Below are positions 25,440-34,303 of a stretch of 64,000 nt of DNA, piece after piece. The number at the start of each line of letters is the position of its first letter. The stretch's first letter is position 1. The translations under genes were made by a program, and so were the position numbers. The notes beneath the pieces are model-generated. The model was not told the DNA's origin. It saw only the letters and a program-made list of their open reading frames with translations, and did no database searches. This stretch comes from Geodermatophilus obscurus (GTDB taxonomy: Bacteria > Actinomycetota > Actinomycetes > Mycobacteriales > Geodermatophilaceae), in contig NZ_FRDM01000003.1 of NCBI RefSeq assembly GCF_900143215.1, positions 186,001-250,000 of the forward strand. The letters run 5' to 3'.

Positions 25440-26969
25440 TCAGCCGACGGGTGCTGCCGGGGACGCGGGGGCCTCGACGTCGTAGCTCACCACGCGTGCC
25501 TTGCCGTTGTGCTTGGCCTGGTACATGGCGGCATCGGAGCGGGCCAGGAGGGCGTCGGCGCCGACCGACGGGTCGGTCGGCTCCAGAGCGCAGACGCCGA
25601 TGCTCGCCCCGACCTGCAGCGTGCGGCCGGCGAGCACGAACGGTGCCCGCAGGGCGTCGGCGATCCGGGTCGCGGAGGTCAGGCCATCGCCGCCGTCCTC
25701 GAGCAGGACGGCGAACTCGTCGCCGCCGAGTCGTGCGATCGTGTCGCCACCGCGCAGCGCGCCGGTGATCCGCTCGGACACCCGGGTCAGCAGCTCGTCG
25801 CCGACGCCGTGGCCGAAGGTGTCGTTGACGGCCTTGAAGTCGTCGAGGTCGAGGAAGACCAGCGCCACCCCGCGGGGGTCGCGCGTGTGCAGTTCCAGGG
25901 CGTGCTCGAGCCGGTCGCGGAACAGGGCACGGTTGGCCAGGCCGGTCAGCGGGTCGTGGAAGGCCAGGTGCTCCAGCTCCACCTCGCGGGCGGCGAGGTC
26001 GGCGGCCAGTCGGGTGTTCTCCCGGACGGTGGCGTACTGGCGGGCCAGGAGCGTCCCGACCACGACCGTGACCACCAGGAGCTCACCCGAGGTCAGCGGG
26101 TGGCCCGAGAACGTCGCGCCGAGTGCGACGCCGAAGGCGGCGACCACGGGGATGTAGGGGACGACGGACACCGGGACGCTCGGCGGCCCAGCGCCGGGGC
26201 GCCGGTCCGCCGGCCGGGGGCTGTCGACCGGACACGTCCCGGCCAGGGCGATCAGGAGGAAGGCGACCACCCAGCCGACGTCGACCGAGCCGCCGTCGTA
26301 GTTGCTCGTGGCGGTGAGGTAGGCGAAGGTGCTGTCGGCGATCGCCTGGGCGAGGACACCGAGGCCGACCAGGTTGAGCGCCGTCCGGTCGCCGCGGGTG
26401 TGGGCGAGCAGCAGGACGGCGAGCACGACCATCACCACGTCGGCGACCGGGTACGCCAGCAACAGGGTCCGGGCGATGTCGTCGTACCCGTTGTCGACGG
26501 CGACGACGGCGCCGAGCACGGTCTCCCAGCTCAGCAGGCTCACCGCACCACAGGTCATCACCGAGTCGAGGACCCGCTGCCACGAGCCGGTGCGACCACC
26601 ACCGGCGGGGTGCACCACGAGTCCGGCCACGGCGAGCACGGCGAAGCCGAGGAAGCCGGCGTCGGCGAGTGAGGGGAAGGGCGCCTCACCACGGGCGGAC
26701 AGCCAGCTCCAGTACCCCTGGCCGGCGCACCAGGACGCACAGCTGAGGGCCAGCAGCAGCCAGGCGGTGCGCACCCGCCCGGGTGGGCAGCGCCGTGCAC
26801 GGGTGGCGGTCGTGGCTGCCGCGGCGCCGGCCACGAGCAGCTGCACGACGTCCGAGGTGATCGCCGACGACGTGGGGGGGAGCCGGGAGGTGGCCAGGAG
26901 GAACGCGGCGACGACGACCGCGGCCACGACGACCCCGGCACGGGGTGGGCGGGCGAACCGGTCCGTCAT
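25440..26969 (-). CDS. Membrane diguanylate cyclase (GGDEF)
   Basis: A 509-residue protein with about nine hydrophobic helices (residues 12-320, MASE-like sensor) and a C-terminal GGDEF domain. HDPLTGLANRALFRDRLEHA begins the domain and LGGDEFAVLLEDG is the intact active site. RGGD five residues before GGDEF fits the R-x-x-D product-inhibition site, so the enzyme should make c-di-GMP and be feedback inhibited. No EAL domain is present. ATG at 26969 was chosen because a structured leader precedes it; an in-frame ATG at 27041 would add 24 residues through those hairpins. What the membrane part senses is unknown. Confidence 0.88.
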   Translation of the reverse strand: MTDRFARPPRAGVVVAAVVVAAFLLATSRLPPTSSAITSDVVQLLVAGAAAATTATRARRCPPGRVRTAWLLLALSCASWCAGQGYWSWLSARGEAPFPSLADAGFLGFAVLAVAGLVVHPAGGGRTGSWQRVLDSVMTCGAVSLLSWETVLGAVVAVDNGYDDIARTLLLAYPVADVVMVVLAVLLLAHTRGDRTALNLVGLGVLAQAIADSTFAYLTATSNYDGGSVDVGWVVAFLLIALAGTCPVDSPRPADRRPGAGPPSVPVSVVPYIPVVAAFGVALGATFSGHPLTSGELLVVTVVVGTLLARQYATVRENTRLAADLAAREVELEHLAFHDPLTGLANRALFRDRLEHALELHTRDPRGVALVFLDLDDFKAVNDTFGHGVGDELLTRVSERITGALRGGDTIARLGGDEFAVLLEDGGDGLTSATRIADALRAPFVLAGRTLQVGASIGVCALEPTDPSVGADALLARSDAAMYQAKHNGKARVVSYDVEAPASPAAPVG

Positions 26970-26988
26970 GGCGAGCGCCTTCCCTCGC

Positions 26989-27064
26989 GAGAGCACCGAC
27001 GGCTCTCCTGCTTCCGCGATCGGCCCGCCACCGCCGATCATGAGTCTGCACCCCTCGGAGGGGT
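26989..27064 (-). promoter_or_regulatory. Structured 5' leader of the diguanylate cyclase gene
   Basis: Three perfect hairpins stand in a row, with 10-base linkers, just upstream of ATG 26969. They are ACCCCT-CCG-AGGGGT (27050-27064), GATCGGC-8 nt-GCCGATC (27018-27039) and GAGAGC-7 nt-GCTCTC (26989-27007), read on the minus strand. The arrangement resembles a cis-regulatory RNA. It does not match the c-di-GMP riboswitch consensus I know. If translation starts at 27041, the last two hairpins would lie in coding sequence. Confidence 0.45.
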
Positions 27065-27469
27065 GACCGACCGCGCTCGCCGTGATCGGGAGGAACGGGT
27101 CGCGGCGGTGACGGCCGGCCTGCCGCACGGTGGGCTGCCCACGCTCCGGCACCCGGCCGCCGGCCTGGTGCTCCTGCGCGGCATTCCGCTCGACGTGGCC
27201 GGGGACATCCTCGGCCACGTCGAGCGCGATTCCCGGCGACTTCGACGGCTCCGCACCCCCCGACGTCGCCCGCCAGGCCGTGGAGACGCCGGCCGGCCTC
27301 GGTGCGCCGGCCGCACGCACCGTGACGGACGGCCGCGCCCCCGGCCGACGACGCCCCCGACCCCGGCGAGGACGCGGGGCTCGACGGCCTCGCGCAGTCG
27401 GTGGTCGACGGCCACGCGGCCGAGGCCGGTCACGGCCGACCCGGTACACCTCCAGCCAGAGGGTCCTCC

Positions 27470-27831
27470 CGCTGGCCCGAGTTCTCCGGCGCCGGCGCCC
27501 GGCTCGCCTTCGGGACCGATGCGCCCACCGCGCCGCACTCCCCGCTGCGCAACCTGTACATCGCCGCGACGCGTCGGTCGGCTCTGGACCCGTCGCTGCC
27601 GCCCGACGTCCCCGCTTCGCGCTGCCACTGGCCGACGCCCTCCCTCATGCGACCTACGACGCCGCCTGGTCCTGTGCAGCCGAGCACGAGCGGGGGCTGC
27701 TCTCCGCCGGCCGTCGCGCGGACTTCACCGTCATCGACCGGAACCCGTTCACCGAAGGTGTCGACTCCCTGCTCGACGCCGCCGTGGTCCGGACCGTGGC
27801 CGGTGGGATCACGACCCACCGAGGCGCCTGA
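27470..27831 (+). pseudogene. C-terminal remnant of a YtcJ-like amidohydrolase, frameshifted
   Basis: One frame reads WPEFSGAGARLAFGTDAPTA followed by PHSPLRNLYIAATRRSALDP, the G-T-D metal site and following loop of family-3 amidohydrolases. Near 27612-27620 the homology moves to another frame: RFALPLADALPHATYDAAWS, then HERGLLSAGRRADFTVIDRN and PFTEGVDSLLDAAVVRTVAG, ending at TGA 27831. Family members are about 500-550 residues, so about three quarters are missing upstream and the remainder is frameshifted. The 27065-27470 stretch before it holds no recognisable part of the enzyme. Confidence 0.75.
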
Positions 27832-28165
27832 GCGCCGCGCCGCCCGCGGCCCGCCCCGGCGCGATGCCCGACAGGTCGCGCCCTGCCGCAGTGGGCGGTG
27901 GTCCGCCCATCGAGGACCCACCGCCCCGGACCTCCGCGGCTCGAGCCTCGAGCCGACGTGCCGGTTGCTGGGACTCGTGCGGGAGGCGCACTCGGGGCCC
28001 TCCGACGTCGGCCACCCCTCCAGGGGCGTGAGACACGATGTGCCCTGCCCTCCCCGCGGCTGCGTCCGGTCAGGAGCGCCGCGCAACGAAGTGGTCGAGA
28101 AAGTTCGGCTGTTCCCGACGCGTCCACGCGGCCACGCCGGCGGGCGACCGCGCGCCCGCTCGGCA
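27832..28165. other. Gene-free region with a perfect palindrome
   Basis: No gene is supported. At 27937-27955 CGGCTCGAG-C-CTCGAGCCG is a perfect 9-bp inverted repeat with one central base. It could be a terminator for the former amidohydrolase gene or a protein-binding site. Confidence 0.45.
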
Positions 28166-28906
28166 TCAACCAGCACTCAGGTCATGTGCGACGGCCCCGG
28201 CCGCCTCGGCCAAGCGGGCCGTCCACAGTGGTAGCCGGTCGGTGGAGTACCGCACCCTGGGCGCGGCGACGGAGAGCGCGGCGCCGTCGAACCCGCCGGC
28301 GGGCGGGACGGCGACGCCCACCGCGGTCAGCCCCGCCTCCGTCCCCTGGTCGTTGACCGCGAACCCGCGGCGCCGGACCCTGGCCAGCTCCCGCTCCAGC
28401 CTCGCCGACACGGCTCCGTCCAGGGGTGCGAGAACGGCACCGAGCCGCTCGGCGTCGAGCGTGGCCAGTACCGCCTTGCCGCCCGAGCTGAGGTGCGCCG
28501 GCAGCGTCCGGCCGGTGCGGTCGCCGACCCGCAGCACATGGGCGCTCTCCACGGTCGCCACGAACCGGACGTCCGGCCCGGTCAGCACCATGACGTTGGC
28601 CGTCTCCCCCACCGCCTCGACCAGCTCCCGCAGGTGCGGCAGGGCGGCGTCGCGCAGGGTGGCGACCGACGCCTGCTGCACCGGGCCACGGCGCAGGACC
28701 GGCCCGGGGCCGTATCGACGATCGGGCAGCTGCTCGGCGAAGTCCCGGTACACGAGCATCCCCAGCAGCCGGTGCGCCGTGGAGACCGAGACCTCCAACC
28801 GTGCGGCGGCGTCGGTCACCCGCATCGCGCCCTCCTGCTGCAGGAGGGTCGCGAGCAGCAGCGCGGAGTCGACGGACGCGATGGCGTAGGCCGGTCGGTT
28901 CTTCAC
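28166..28906 (-). CDS. IclR-family transcriptional regulator
   Basis: A 246-residue regulator with an N-terminal winged HTH (AIASVDSALLLATLLQQEGA, RVTDAAARLEVSVSTAHRLL) and an effector-binding domain (about residues 85-245; GRTLPAHLSSGGKAVLATLD, RRRGFAVNDQGTEAGLTAVG, AALSVAAPRVR). It is divergent from the FAD monooxygenase gene by 76 bases. IclR proteins beside aromatic hydroxylases commonly control them in response to the aromatic substrate, which is the likely role here. GTG at 28906 was preferred; the upstream 13 codons from 28945 do not look like protein. Confidence 0.9.
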   Translation of the reverse strand: MKNRPAYAIASVDSALLLATLLQQEGAMRVTDAAARLEVSVSTAHRLLGMLVYRDFAEQLPDRRYGPGPVLRRGPVQQASVATLRDAALPHLRELVEAVGETANVMVLTGPDVRFVATVESAHVLRVGDRTGRTLPAHLSSGGKAVLATLDAERLGAVLAPLDGAVSARLERELARVRRRGFAVNDQGTEAGLTAVGVAVPPAGGFDGAALSVAAPRVRYSTDRLPLWTARLAEAAGAVAHDLSAG

Positions 28907-28982
28907 AGCAGAAAAGGCTATCCCTGCCTCCGGGACGGCGGGCACGGTTGGAGGTGATCGCCCACCCCGAGGGAGTTGAATC

Positions 28983-30950
28983 GTGCAGTTCTACCTGGAT
29001 GGTTACCGGACCGGCGACCCGTCGATCGAACCGCCGCACCCCTCGGTCGCCGAGCGGTCGGAGGCCCTGCCGGAGGAGGCCGATGTCGTGATCGTCGGCT
29101 GCGGTCCGGCCGGCCTCGTCCTGGCCGCACAGCTCGCTGCCTTCCCCGACATCCGCACAGTCGTCGTCGACCGCCGCGACGGGCCGCTCGAGGTGGGTCA
29201 GGCCGACGGCGTCGCCTGCCGCACCGTCGAGATGTTCGAGGCGTTCGGCCTCGCCGACCGGCTGGTCGCCGAGGCCTACTGGGTCAACGAGGTCTCCTTC
29301 TGGCGCCCGGACCCGGAGGACCGCACCCGCATCACCCGGACCGGGCGCGTCCAGGACACCGAGGAGGGCCTGTCGGAGTTCCCGCACGTGATCGTCAACC
29401 AGGCGCGGATGCAGGCCTGGCTCCGCGAGCACATGGCGCGGTCCGCCGGCCGGCTGCAGCCGTTCTACGGGCTGCACGCCGCCGCCCTCCACGTCGACCC
29501 CAGCGGCGCGTCGGACTCCCCGGTGACCCTCACCCTGCAGCACCTGGACGGCGGCCGGGAGACCGGCCGGACGTCGACGATCCGGGCGCGGTACGTCGTC
29601 GGCTGCGACGGCTCGCGCAGCAGCATCCGGACGGCGATCGGCCGGGAGCTCGTCGGCGACCCGATGAACCAGTCCTGGGGCGTCATGGACGTCCTGGCGG
29701 TCACCGACTTCCCGGACATCCGGCTGAAGGCGGCGATCCACTCGGCCAACCAGGGCAACCTGCTGATCATCCCCCGCGAGGGCGGCTACCTGGTCCGGCT
29801 CTACATCGAGCTGGACCAGGTCCACGACCGCGAGATGCTCGACAACAGGAGCGTCACCCCGGAGAAGCTGGCCGCCGTGGCCAACCGGATCCTCTCCCCG
29901 TACACGATCGACGTACGGGACGTCGGTTGGTGGTCGGTGTACGAGATCGGCCAGCGGCTGTGCGACAGGTTCGACGACGTGCCGGCGGAGGAGACCGACA
30001 CCCGCCTGCCGCACGTGTTCATCGCCGGCGACGCCTGCCACACCCACAGCGCCAAGGCCGGCCAGGGCATGAACGTCTCCATGGCCGACGCCTGGAACCT
30101 CGGGTGGAAGCTGGCCGCGGTCCTGCGCGGCACCGCCCGCCCGGAACTGCTGCACACCTACTCCGAGGAGCGGCAGGTGGTCGCCCAGGAGCTCATCGAC
30201 TTCGACCTCGAGTTCGCCCGGATGTTCAGCGCCCCGCCGAAGGAGTCCTACGACGACGCCGAGGGCGACGGGGTCGACCCGGCGGAGTTCCAGCGCTACT
30301 TCGTGCGGCAGGGCCGCTTCACCGCGGGCGTCGCGACCCGGTACGCACCGTCGATGATCACCGGCCGCACCGACTCCCAGCACCTGGCGGAGGGCTTCCC
30401 GGTGGGGATGCGCTTCCACTCCGCTCCGGTGGTCCGGCTGGCCGACGCCAAGCCGGTGCAGCTCGGCCACGTCGCCCGGGCGGACGGCGCCTGGCGGCTC
30501 TACGTGTTCGCTGACCGGCACGACCCGGCGAGCCCGCAGTCGCGCGCCCGTGCGCTGTGCGAGTTCCTGGAATCGGACAAGTCGCCGCTCGCGCGGTCCA
30601 CGCCGGCCGGCGCCGACCCCGACTCGGTGATCGACGTCCGCGCCGTGTTCCAGCAGGGACACCGCGAGTTGGCTGTCGAGGAGCTGCCGCCGGCCCTGCT
30701 GCCGCGCAAGGGCCGGTTCGGACTGATCGACTACGAGAAGGCCTTCTGCCCGGACCCGAGGGCGGGCGACGTCTTCGACCTGCGCGGCATCGACCGCGAT
30801 GCGGGGTGCGTGGTCGTCGTCCGCCCGGACCAGTACGTGGCGCACGTGCTGCCTCTCGATGCGCACGAGGAACTGGCCGACTTCTTCGCCGGGGTCCTGG
30901 TCGATGCCGCAGACCGGTCCGGCGACCGAGGCGCTCGTCTCGGGGCGTGA
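28983..30950 (+). CDS. FAD-dependent aromatic hydroxylase (phenol/3-hydroxybenzoate type)
   Basis: A 655-residue class A flavoprotein monooxygenase. It has the FAD fold ADVVIVGCGPAGLVLAAQLA, the D-G motif YVVGCDGSRSSIR and the G-D motif VFIAGDACHTHSAKAGQGMN. A thioredoxin-like C-terminal domain covers about residues 460-640. The length and third domain match phenol 2-monooxygenase and 3-hydroxybenzoate 4-monooxygenase (MobA), which use NAD(P)H and oxygen to add an ortho hydroxyl. GTG at 28983 follows GAGGGAGTTGAATC. No ring-cleavage enzyme is adjacent, so the product must enter a pathway encoded elsewhere. Choice between the two substrates is not possible from sequence alone. Confidence 0.88.
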   Translation: MQFYLDGYRTGDPSIEPPHPSVAERSEALPEEADVVIVGCGPAGLVLAAQLAAFPDIRTVVVDRRDGPLEVGQADGVACRTVEMFEAFGLADRLVAEAYWVNEVSFWRPDPEDRTRITRTGRVQDTEEGLSEFPHVIVNQARMQAWLREHMARSAGRLQPFYGLHAAALHVDPSGASDSPVTLTLQHLDGGRETGRTSTIRARYVVGCDGSRSSIRTAIGRELVGDPMNQSWGVMDVLAVTDFPDIRLKAAIHSANQGNLLIIPREGGYLVRLYIELDQVHDREMLDNRSVTPEKLAAVANRILSPYTIDVRDVGWWSVYEIGQRLCDRFDDVPAEETDTRLPHVFIAGDACHTHSAKAGQGMNVSMADAWNLGWKLAAVLRGTARPELLHTYSEERQVVAQELIDFDLEFARMFSAPPKESYDDAEGDGVDPAEFQRYFVRQGRFTAGVATRYAPSMITGRTDSQHLAEGFPVGMRFHSAPVVRLADAKPVQLGHVARADGAWRLYVFADRHDPASPQSRARALCEFLESDKSPLARSTPAGADPDSVIDVRAVFQQGHRELAVEELPPALLPRKGRFGLIDYEKAFCPDPRAGDVFDLRGIDRDAGCVVVVRPDQYVAHVLPLDAHEELADFFAGVLVDAADRSGDRGARLGA

Positions 30951-31226
30951 CCTGCGCAGTCGGTCGGGCACCGGGTCGTCGTCGAAGGAGCTGAACCGCT
31001 CCGCGAGCCCCAGCGCCCGGGCGAGGACGTGCTCGACCGGGCGGCCGAGCAGCGTCGCCGCAGAAGGCCACGGCCAGCCGCCGGGCCGGTCCGACGCTGT
31101 CGGTGACCGCGGCGGCGACCGCGCCGCCCGCCCGGTCCTGGCCTTTCTGCCGTGGTCCGAGGCGCTGCTCGTGGCAACGACTGGACATGGCCGACTGTTG
31201 AGCCGGTCGGGCCGGCAGGAGTAGAG
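30951..31226. other. Region after the monooxygenase gene without a called gene
   Basis: The minus strand encodes an open stretch reading LLGRPVEHVLARALGLAERF followed by SSFDDDPVPDRL, which looks more protein-like than the usual shadow frames. It has no clear start or family. It may be a remnant and is not called as a gene. Confidence 0.3.
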
Positions 31227-31361
31227 ATGCGGCACGCCCTGCCCCGGGAGGATGCCATGAGCCGCAGGCACCGTGTGCTCCGATCCGCGATCGCCGCTGC
31301 CGCGGCCGCCGCGGCCGGCCTGCTCACGAGGTCGATGGTGCGGGGCGTCCGTCGCCCCTGA
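31227..31361 (+). CDS. Putative small alanine-rich peptide, 44 residues
   Basis: ATG at 31227 is preceded by CAGGAGTAGAG, and a second in-frame ATG at 31257 is preceded by CGGGAGGATGCC, so both starts have a fitting ribosome site. The product (MRHALPREDAMSRRHRVLRS, then AIAAAAAAAAGLLTRSMVRG, then VRRP) has a short hydrophobic core flanked by arginines. It could be a small membrane-associated peptide. No family is known to me. Confidence 0.4.
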   Translation: MRHALPREDAMSRRHRVLRSAIAAAAAAAAGLLTRSMVRGVRRP

Positions 31362-31516
31362 GACGGGCGCGCACTCGTCGCCGTCCCGGCGCGACCGGTG
31401 GCGACGCGTCCCCCTCGCGCCCGACGTGCACCGGTCCCGACCCGTGCGGCTGCTCCGCGTCACTGGGGCCGACCGCTCCCACGGGCGCAGGAGCCGGACC
31501 TGGGACGATCGGCGGC

Positions 31517-32203
31517 ATGTGCACGGTGGTCGTGCGGTGGACCCGCGGAGCGCCCGTGCGGCTGCTCGCCCTCCGGGACGAGCTGACCAGCCGGGAGTTC
31601 GACGACCCCGGGCGGTGGTGGCCGGAGCACCCCGCCCTCGTCGGGGGCCGTGACCGTCTCGCGGGCGGGACGTGGTGCGCGACCCGCGTCGACACCGGGG
31701 CCACCGCCCTGGTGCTCAACCGGCCGCAGAAGCAGGTGGCCGACCCCGGAGCACCGAGCCGGGGAGCCCTGCCGCTGCTCGGCGCCGAACACGGAGCCGC
31801 CTGGCCGTCGGCCGTCCGCCTCGACGGCATGGCCAGCTTCCTCCTCGTCCTGGCGGCTCCGGACCGCATGACCACCTGGGACTTCGACGGCGAGCGACTG
31901 GTGACCACCGAGCACCCGGAGGGCACCTGGATGGTCACCTCCGGCGGTCCGGAGGACAACAAGGCCGACCGGTTCCTGCCGCTGTTCACCGACGCCGGGC
32001 ACCCGGACGGCTGGCGCCGACTCGTGCAGGCAGCACCTCCGCGGGACGACCCCGGCGCCCTGGCGGTCCACCACGAACAGGACGGTCTGGTCTTCGCGAC
32101 GGTCTTCGGCGCGCTCATCGAGGCCCGACCGGGTCGGCTCCGCATGGAGCACAGCCGCCGGCCCTGGCTCCATCCGTGGTCACCGGTCGAGTGTTGGTCG
32201 TGA
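31517..32203 (+). CDS. NRDE (TANGO2-like) family protein
   Basis: A 228-residue protein starting MCTVVVRW, the family hallmark where Cys2 follows the initiator methionine. LLALRDELTSREFDDPGRWW corresponds to the A-N-R-D-E region, here L-R-D-E, and LAGGTWCATRVDTGATALVLN is the family W-x-G-x-N-x-x-G region in variant form. The family is linked to heme or lipid trafficking in eukaryotes; bacterial roles are unclear. It is soluble. It converges on the histidine phosphatase gene, with hairpins in the 69-bp gap. Confidence 0.82.
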   Translation: MCTVVVRWTRGAPVRLLALRDELTSREFDDPGRWWPEHPALVGGRDRLAGGTWCATRVDTGATALVLNRPQKQVADPGAPSRGALPLLGAEHGAAWPSAVRLDGMASFLLVLAAPDRMTTWDFDGERLVTTEHPEGTWMVTSGGPEDNKADRFLPLFTDAGHPDGWRRLVQAAPPRDDPGALAVHHEQDGLVFATVFGALIEARPGRLRMEHSRRPWLHPWSPVECWS

Positions 32204-32233
32204 GTCGCGCGGATGAACCGCAGGGCCGCTGAT

Positions 32234-32248
32234 CGAGCGCACCGCTCG
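32234..32248. terminator. Bidirectional hairpin between convergent genes
   Basis: CGAGCG-CAC-CGCTCG is a perfect 6-bp stem with a 3-base loop, followed by a second imperfect hairpin GCAGC-8 nt-GCTGC. Both lie in the gap between the converging NRDE and phosphatase genes. Confidence 0.4.
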
Positions 32249-32272
32249 GACTCGGCAGCAGCCGCTCGCTGC

Positions 32273-32983
32273 TCAATCGTCCGCGGCAGGCTCCTCGCCG
32301 GGAAGCGGCACGGCGTCGTGCGGTGGGGAGGCAGGCACGGCGCTGCCCCTCAGGTGGTCGGCGTCGTTGAACGAGACCAGCGTCCACTCCGGCTCGCCGG
32401 TGGGGGTGACCCGGTGCCGCCAGTGGGTGAGGCTGGTGTTCAGCGGTGCGCAGTCCACCCGGTTCCCGCTCGCGCCCAGGCCGAACGCCAGCGCGAACGA
32501 CGCCTCCACGACCCCCGCGTGGCACACCGCGACCACCGTCTCCTCCCGGTGCCGCGCGACGAGACGGGACAGCGCGCCGCCCGCGCGGGCCAGGAACGTC
32601 GCCCAGCTCTCGCCGCCCGGGGAGAACACCCGGTAGGGGTCCCGCGTCCCCGGCGGCTCCTCGCCGGCGCGGTACCTCGCCCGCCACTGCTCCACGGTCA
32701 GCCCGTCGGCCTCCCCAGGACGCAGCTCGTGCAGCCCGTCGTCCCGCAGCACCGGCAGGCCGAGCGCCCGCGCGACGTACTCGGCGGTCTGCAGCGCCCG
32801 CGGCAGAGTGCTGGCGACGAGCCGGTCGGCCTGCATCGGCCGGTCCGACAGCCGCTCCTGCAGCAGGCGGGCCTGCTCCCTCCCCCGCGGCGTCAGGCCC
32901 GCGTCCCCACGCATGCCGCCGATCACCGGCTCGACGTTGGCCACGGCCTCGCCGTGCCGCACCAGGAACAGTTCCGTCGCCAC
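32273..32983 (-). CDS. Histidine phosphatase family protein
   Basis: A 236-residue protein of the phosphoglycerate-mutase-like fold. LFLVRHGEAVAN carries the R-H-G motif with the phospho-accepting histidine. ASTLPRALQTAEYVARALG holds the second arginine, LHELRPGEADG the acid loop and VVAVCHAGVVEASFALAFGL the second catalytic histidine. All core residues are present, so it should be active on small phosphorylated substrates, identity unknown. GTG at 32983 follows GGAGGACGCG. It is monocistronic and divergent from the phosphoribosyltransferase-like gene. Confidence 0.88.
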   Translation of the reverse strand: MATELFLVRHGEAVANVEPVIGGMRGDAGLTPRGREQARLLQERLSDRPMQADRLVASTLPRALQTAEYVARALGLPVLRDDGLHELRPGEADGLTVEQWRARYRAGEEPPGTRDPYRVFSPGGESWATFLARAGGALSRLVARHREETVVAVCHAGVVEASFALAFGLGASGNRVDCAPLNTSLTHWRHRVTPTGEPEWTLVSFNDADHLRGSAVPASPPHDAVPLPGEEPAADD

Positions 32984-33249
32984 CGCGTCCTCCCCGGAGA
33001 CTCCCGCCACCCCGCCGCGACAGCGTTCCGCACAGTCCGGTGCACTGCTGTGGCGGGGAGGGCACCGGCCGGCCCGGGTGCGGAAGGCACGCGCGCCGCC
33101 GCACCAGGAGGGCCGCGGCTGAGACCTCCCACCTGGAGCGGCCAGTCGGTCGGCCGGCGCCCGCACGCGCCGGAAGCGCTCGACGGGACCGTCCGTGCCC
33201 TACGGTGCGGCCCCACGCCTGTTCACCGAGCGGCTCGTCGGAGTCTGGG

Positions 33250-33990
33250 ATGCCAGCTGACCTGGAAGAACTGGAGCCGTCTGCGGTCGGCTTCCACGCG
33301 TGCCCGGCGTGCGTGTACCGGAGGTCGGGCACACCGGCCATCTGCTTCCCGTGTGCCACCGCGGGGAGCCCGGTGGTCAGCGCACCGACGTGCGCCCTGT
33401 GCGGTCAGCCACTGGAGGGGGCCGGTCCCTGCCTGAACAGGGTGTGCACCCTCGACGATCCGTTGTTCGCCCGCATCCACACCGTCTGCGACCGACCGGA
33501 GGAGATGTGGGACGCGATCACGAGCTACAAGTACGGCGAGGACCGCTCGTGGGCCGACGTCCTCGGGCGGATCCTCGTCGGGTTCCTCGACGACCGTCGG
33601 GAGGACTTCGAGCGCTACGACCTGATCACGACCGGTGCCATCTACGTGGGGCCACGAGCACAGCGGCTGTGGGACTACCTCTCGCTGATCCTAGACGCGG
33701 CCGCGCGCGAGGGGCCGCACTGGCCCTTCGCACCCGGGCTGATCGCCAAGTCCGGGCCGACGGCGCGGTTCCTCGGCATCAGCCCGCAGGCCCGTCAGCA
33801 GATCGCCGAAGGCGAGCTGCGTGCCGCCCTGTCCGTCCCGGAGCCGGCCCGCATCGCCGGCCGGCGGGTCCTGGTCTTCGACGACGTGTACTCCGAGGGC
33901 TTCTCCCTGAGGGAGATGGCCCGCGTCCTGCTGGCGGCCGGCGCCACCGAAGTGGCGGGTCTGGTGCTGACCCGCCGCAAGGGCGGCTGA
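33250..33990 (+). CDS. Zinc-ribbon phosphoribosyltransferase-like protein
   Basis: A 246-residue protein. The N-terminal 70 residues have several C-x2-C pairs (FHACPAC, ICFPC, CALCGQPL, CLNRVC) forming zinc ribbons. The C-terminal half ends in a PRPP-loop-like motif RRVLVFDDVYSEGFSLREMA, resembling ComF and amidophosphoribosyltransferases, but the usual T-G-A-T after D-D is replaced by S-E-G-F. The middle (EMWDAITSYKYGEDRSWADV) fits the F/Y-K-Y-x-G region of ComF-like proteins. A transferase or nucleotide-sensing role is inferred. ATG at 33250 begins just after GTCTGGG; the ribosome site is weak. Confidence 0.75.
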   Translation: MPADLEELEPSAVGFHACPACVYRRSGTPAICFPCATAGSPVVSAPTCALCGQPLEGAGPCLNRVCTLDDPLFARIHTVCDRPEEMWDAITSYKYGEDRSWADVLGRILVGFLDDRREDFERYDLITTGAIYVGPRAQRLWDYLSLILDAAAREGPHWPFAPGLIAKSGPTARFLGISPQARQQIAEGELRAALSVPEPARIAGRRVLVFDDVYSEGFSLREMARVLLAAGATEVAGLVLTRRKGG

Positions 33991-34303
33991 CACAGCGTTG
34001 CGGCCGAGCGGCCCCGCACGCGTGGAGCCGGCAGCCGCGATCGAGCCCGGGCAGGCCCGACCCGTCGTGGACCTCGCCCCCGCGACGATCGAGGTGCGGG
34101 CCGCGGTTCCGCGTCGGCGGGTTCCGCGTCTTCGCCGCCACCGCAAAGGCGCGCGTGCTCGAGAGCGGGGCGATGGAGGATCCGGGCCGGCCGCTTCGTG
34201 AGCACGCCCCGGTGCCGCCGGTGCACACCGGAGCGGGGGACGCAGCCATCCTTGCCTCGAGCCTGCGTACGGACCCCGCCACACCGTCGAGGAGACCGAG
34301 CTC
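33991..34303. other. 313-base intergenic region
   Basis: No gene or repeat is supported. Frames in both directions are low-complexity. GAGGAGACCGAGCTC at the end is the ribosome site of the gene at 34304. Confidence 0.35.

Noticed and set aside
26989-27064. c-di-GMP (GEMM) riboswitch upstream of the GGDEF gene
   Set aside because: The conserved GEMM bases around the ligand pocket are not present; only simple hairpins are seen, so it is reported as an unassigned leader.
28182-31463. A 1093-codon minus-strand frame across the monooxygenase and IclR genes
   Set aside because: It is the antisense shadow of the FAD monooxygenase gene and overlaps the IclR gene in another frame; low-complexity throughout.
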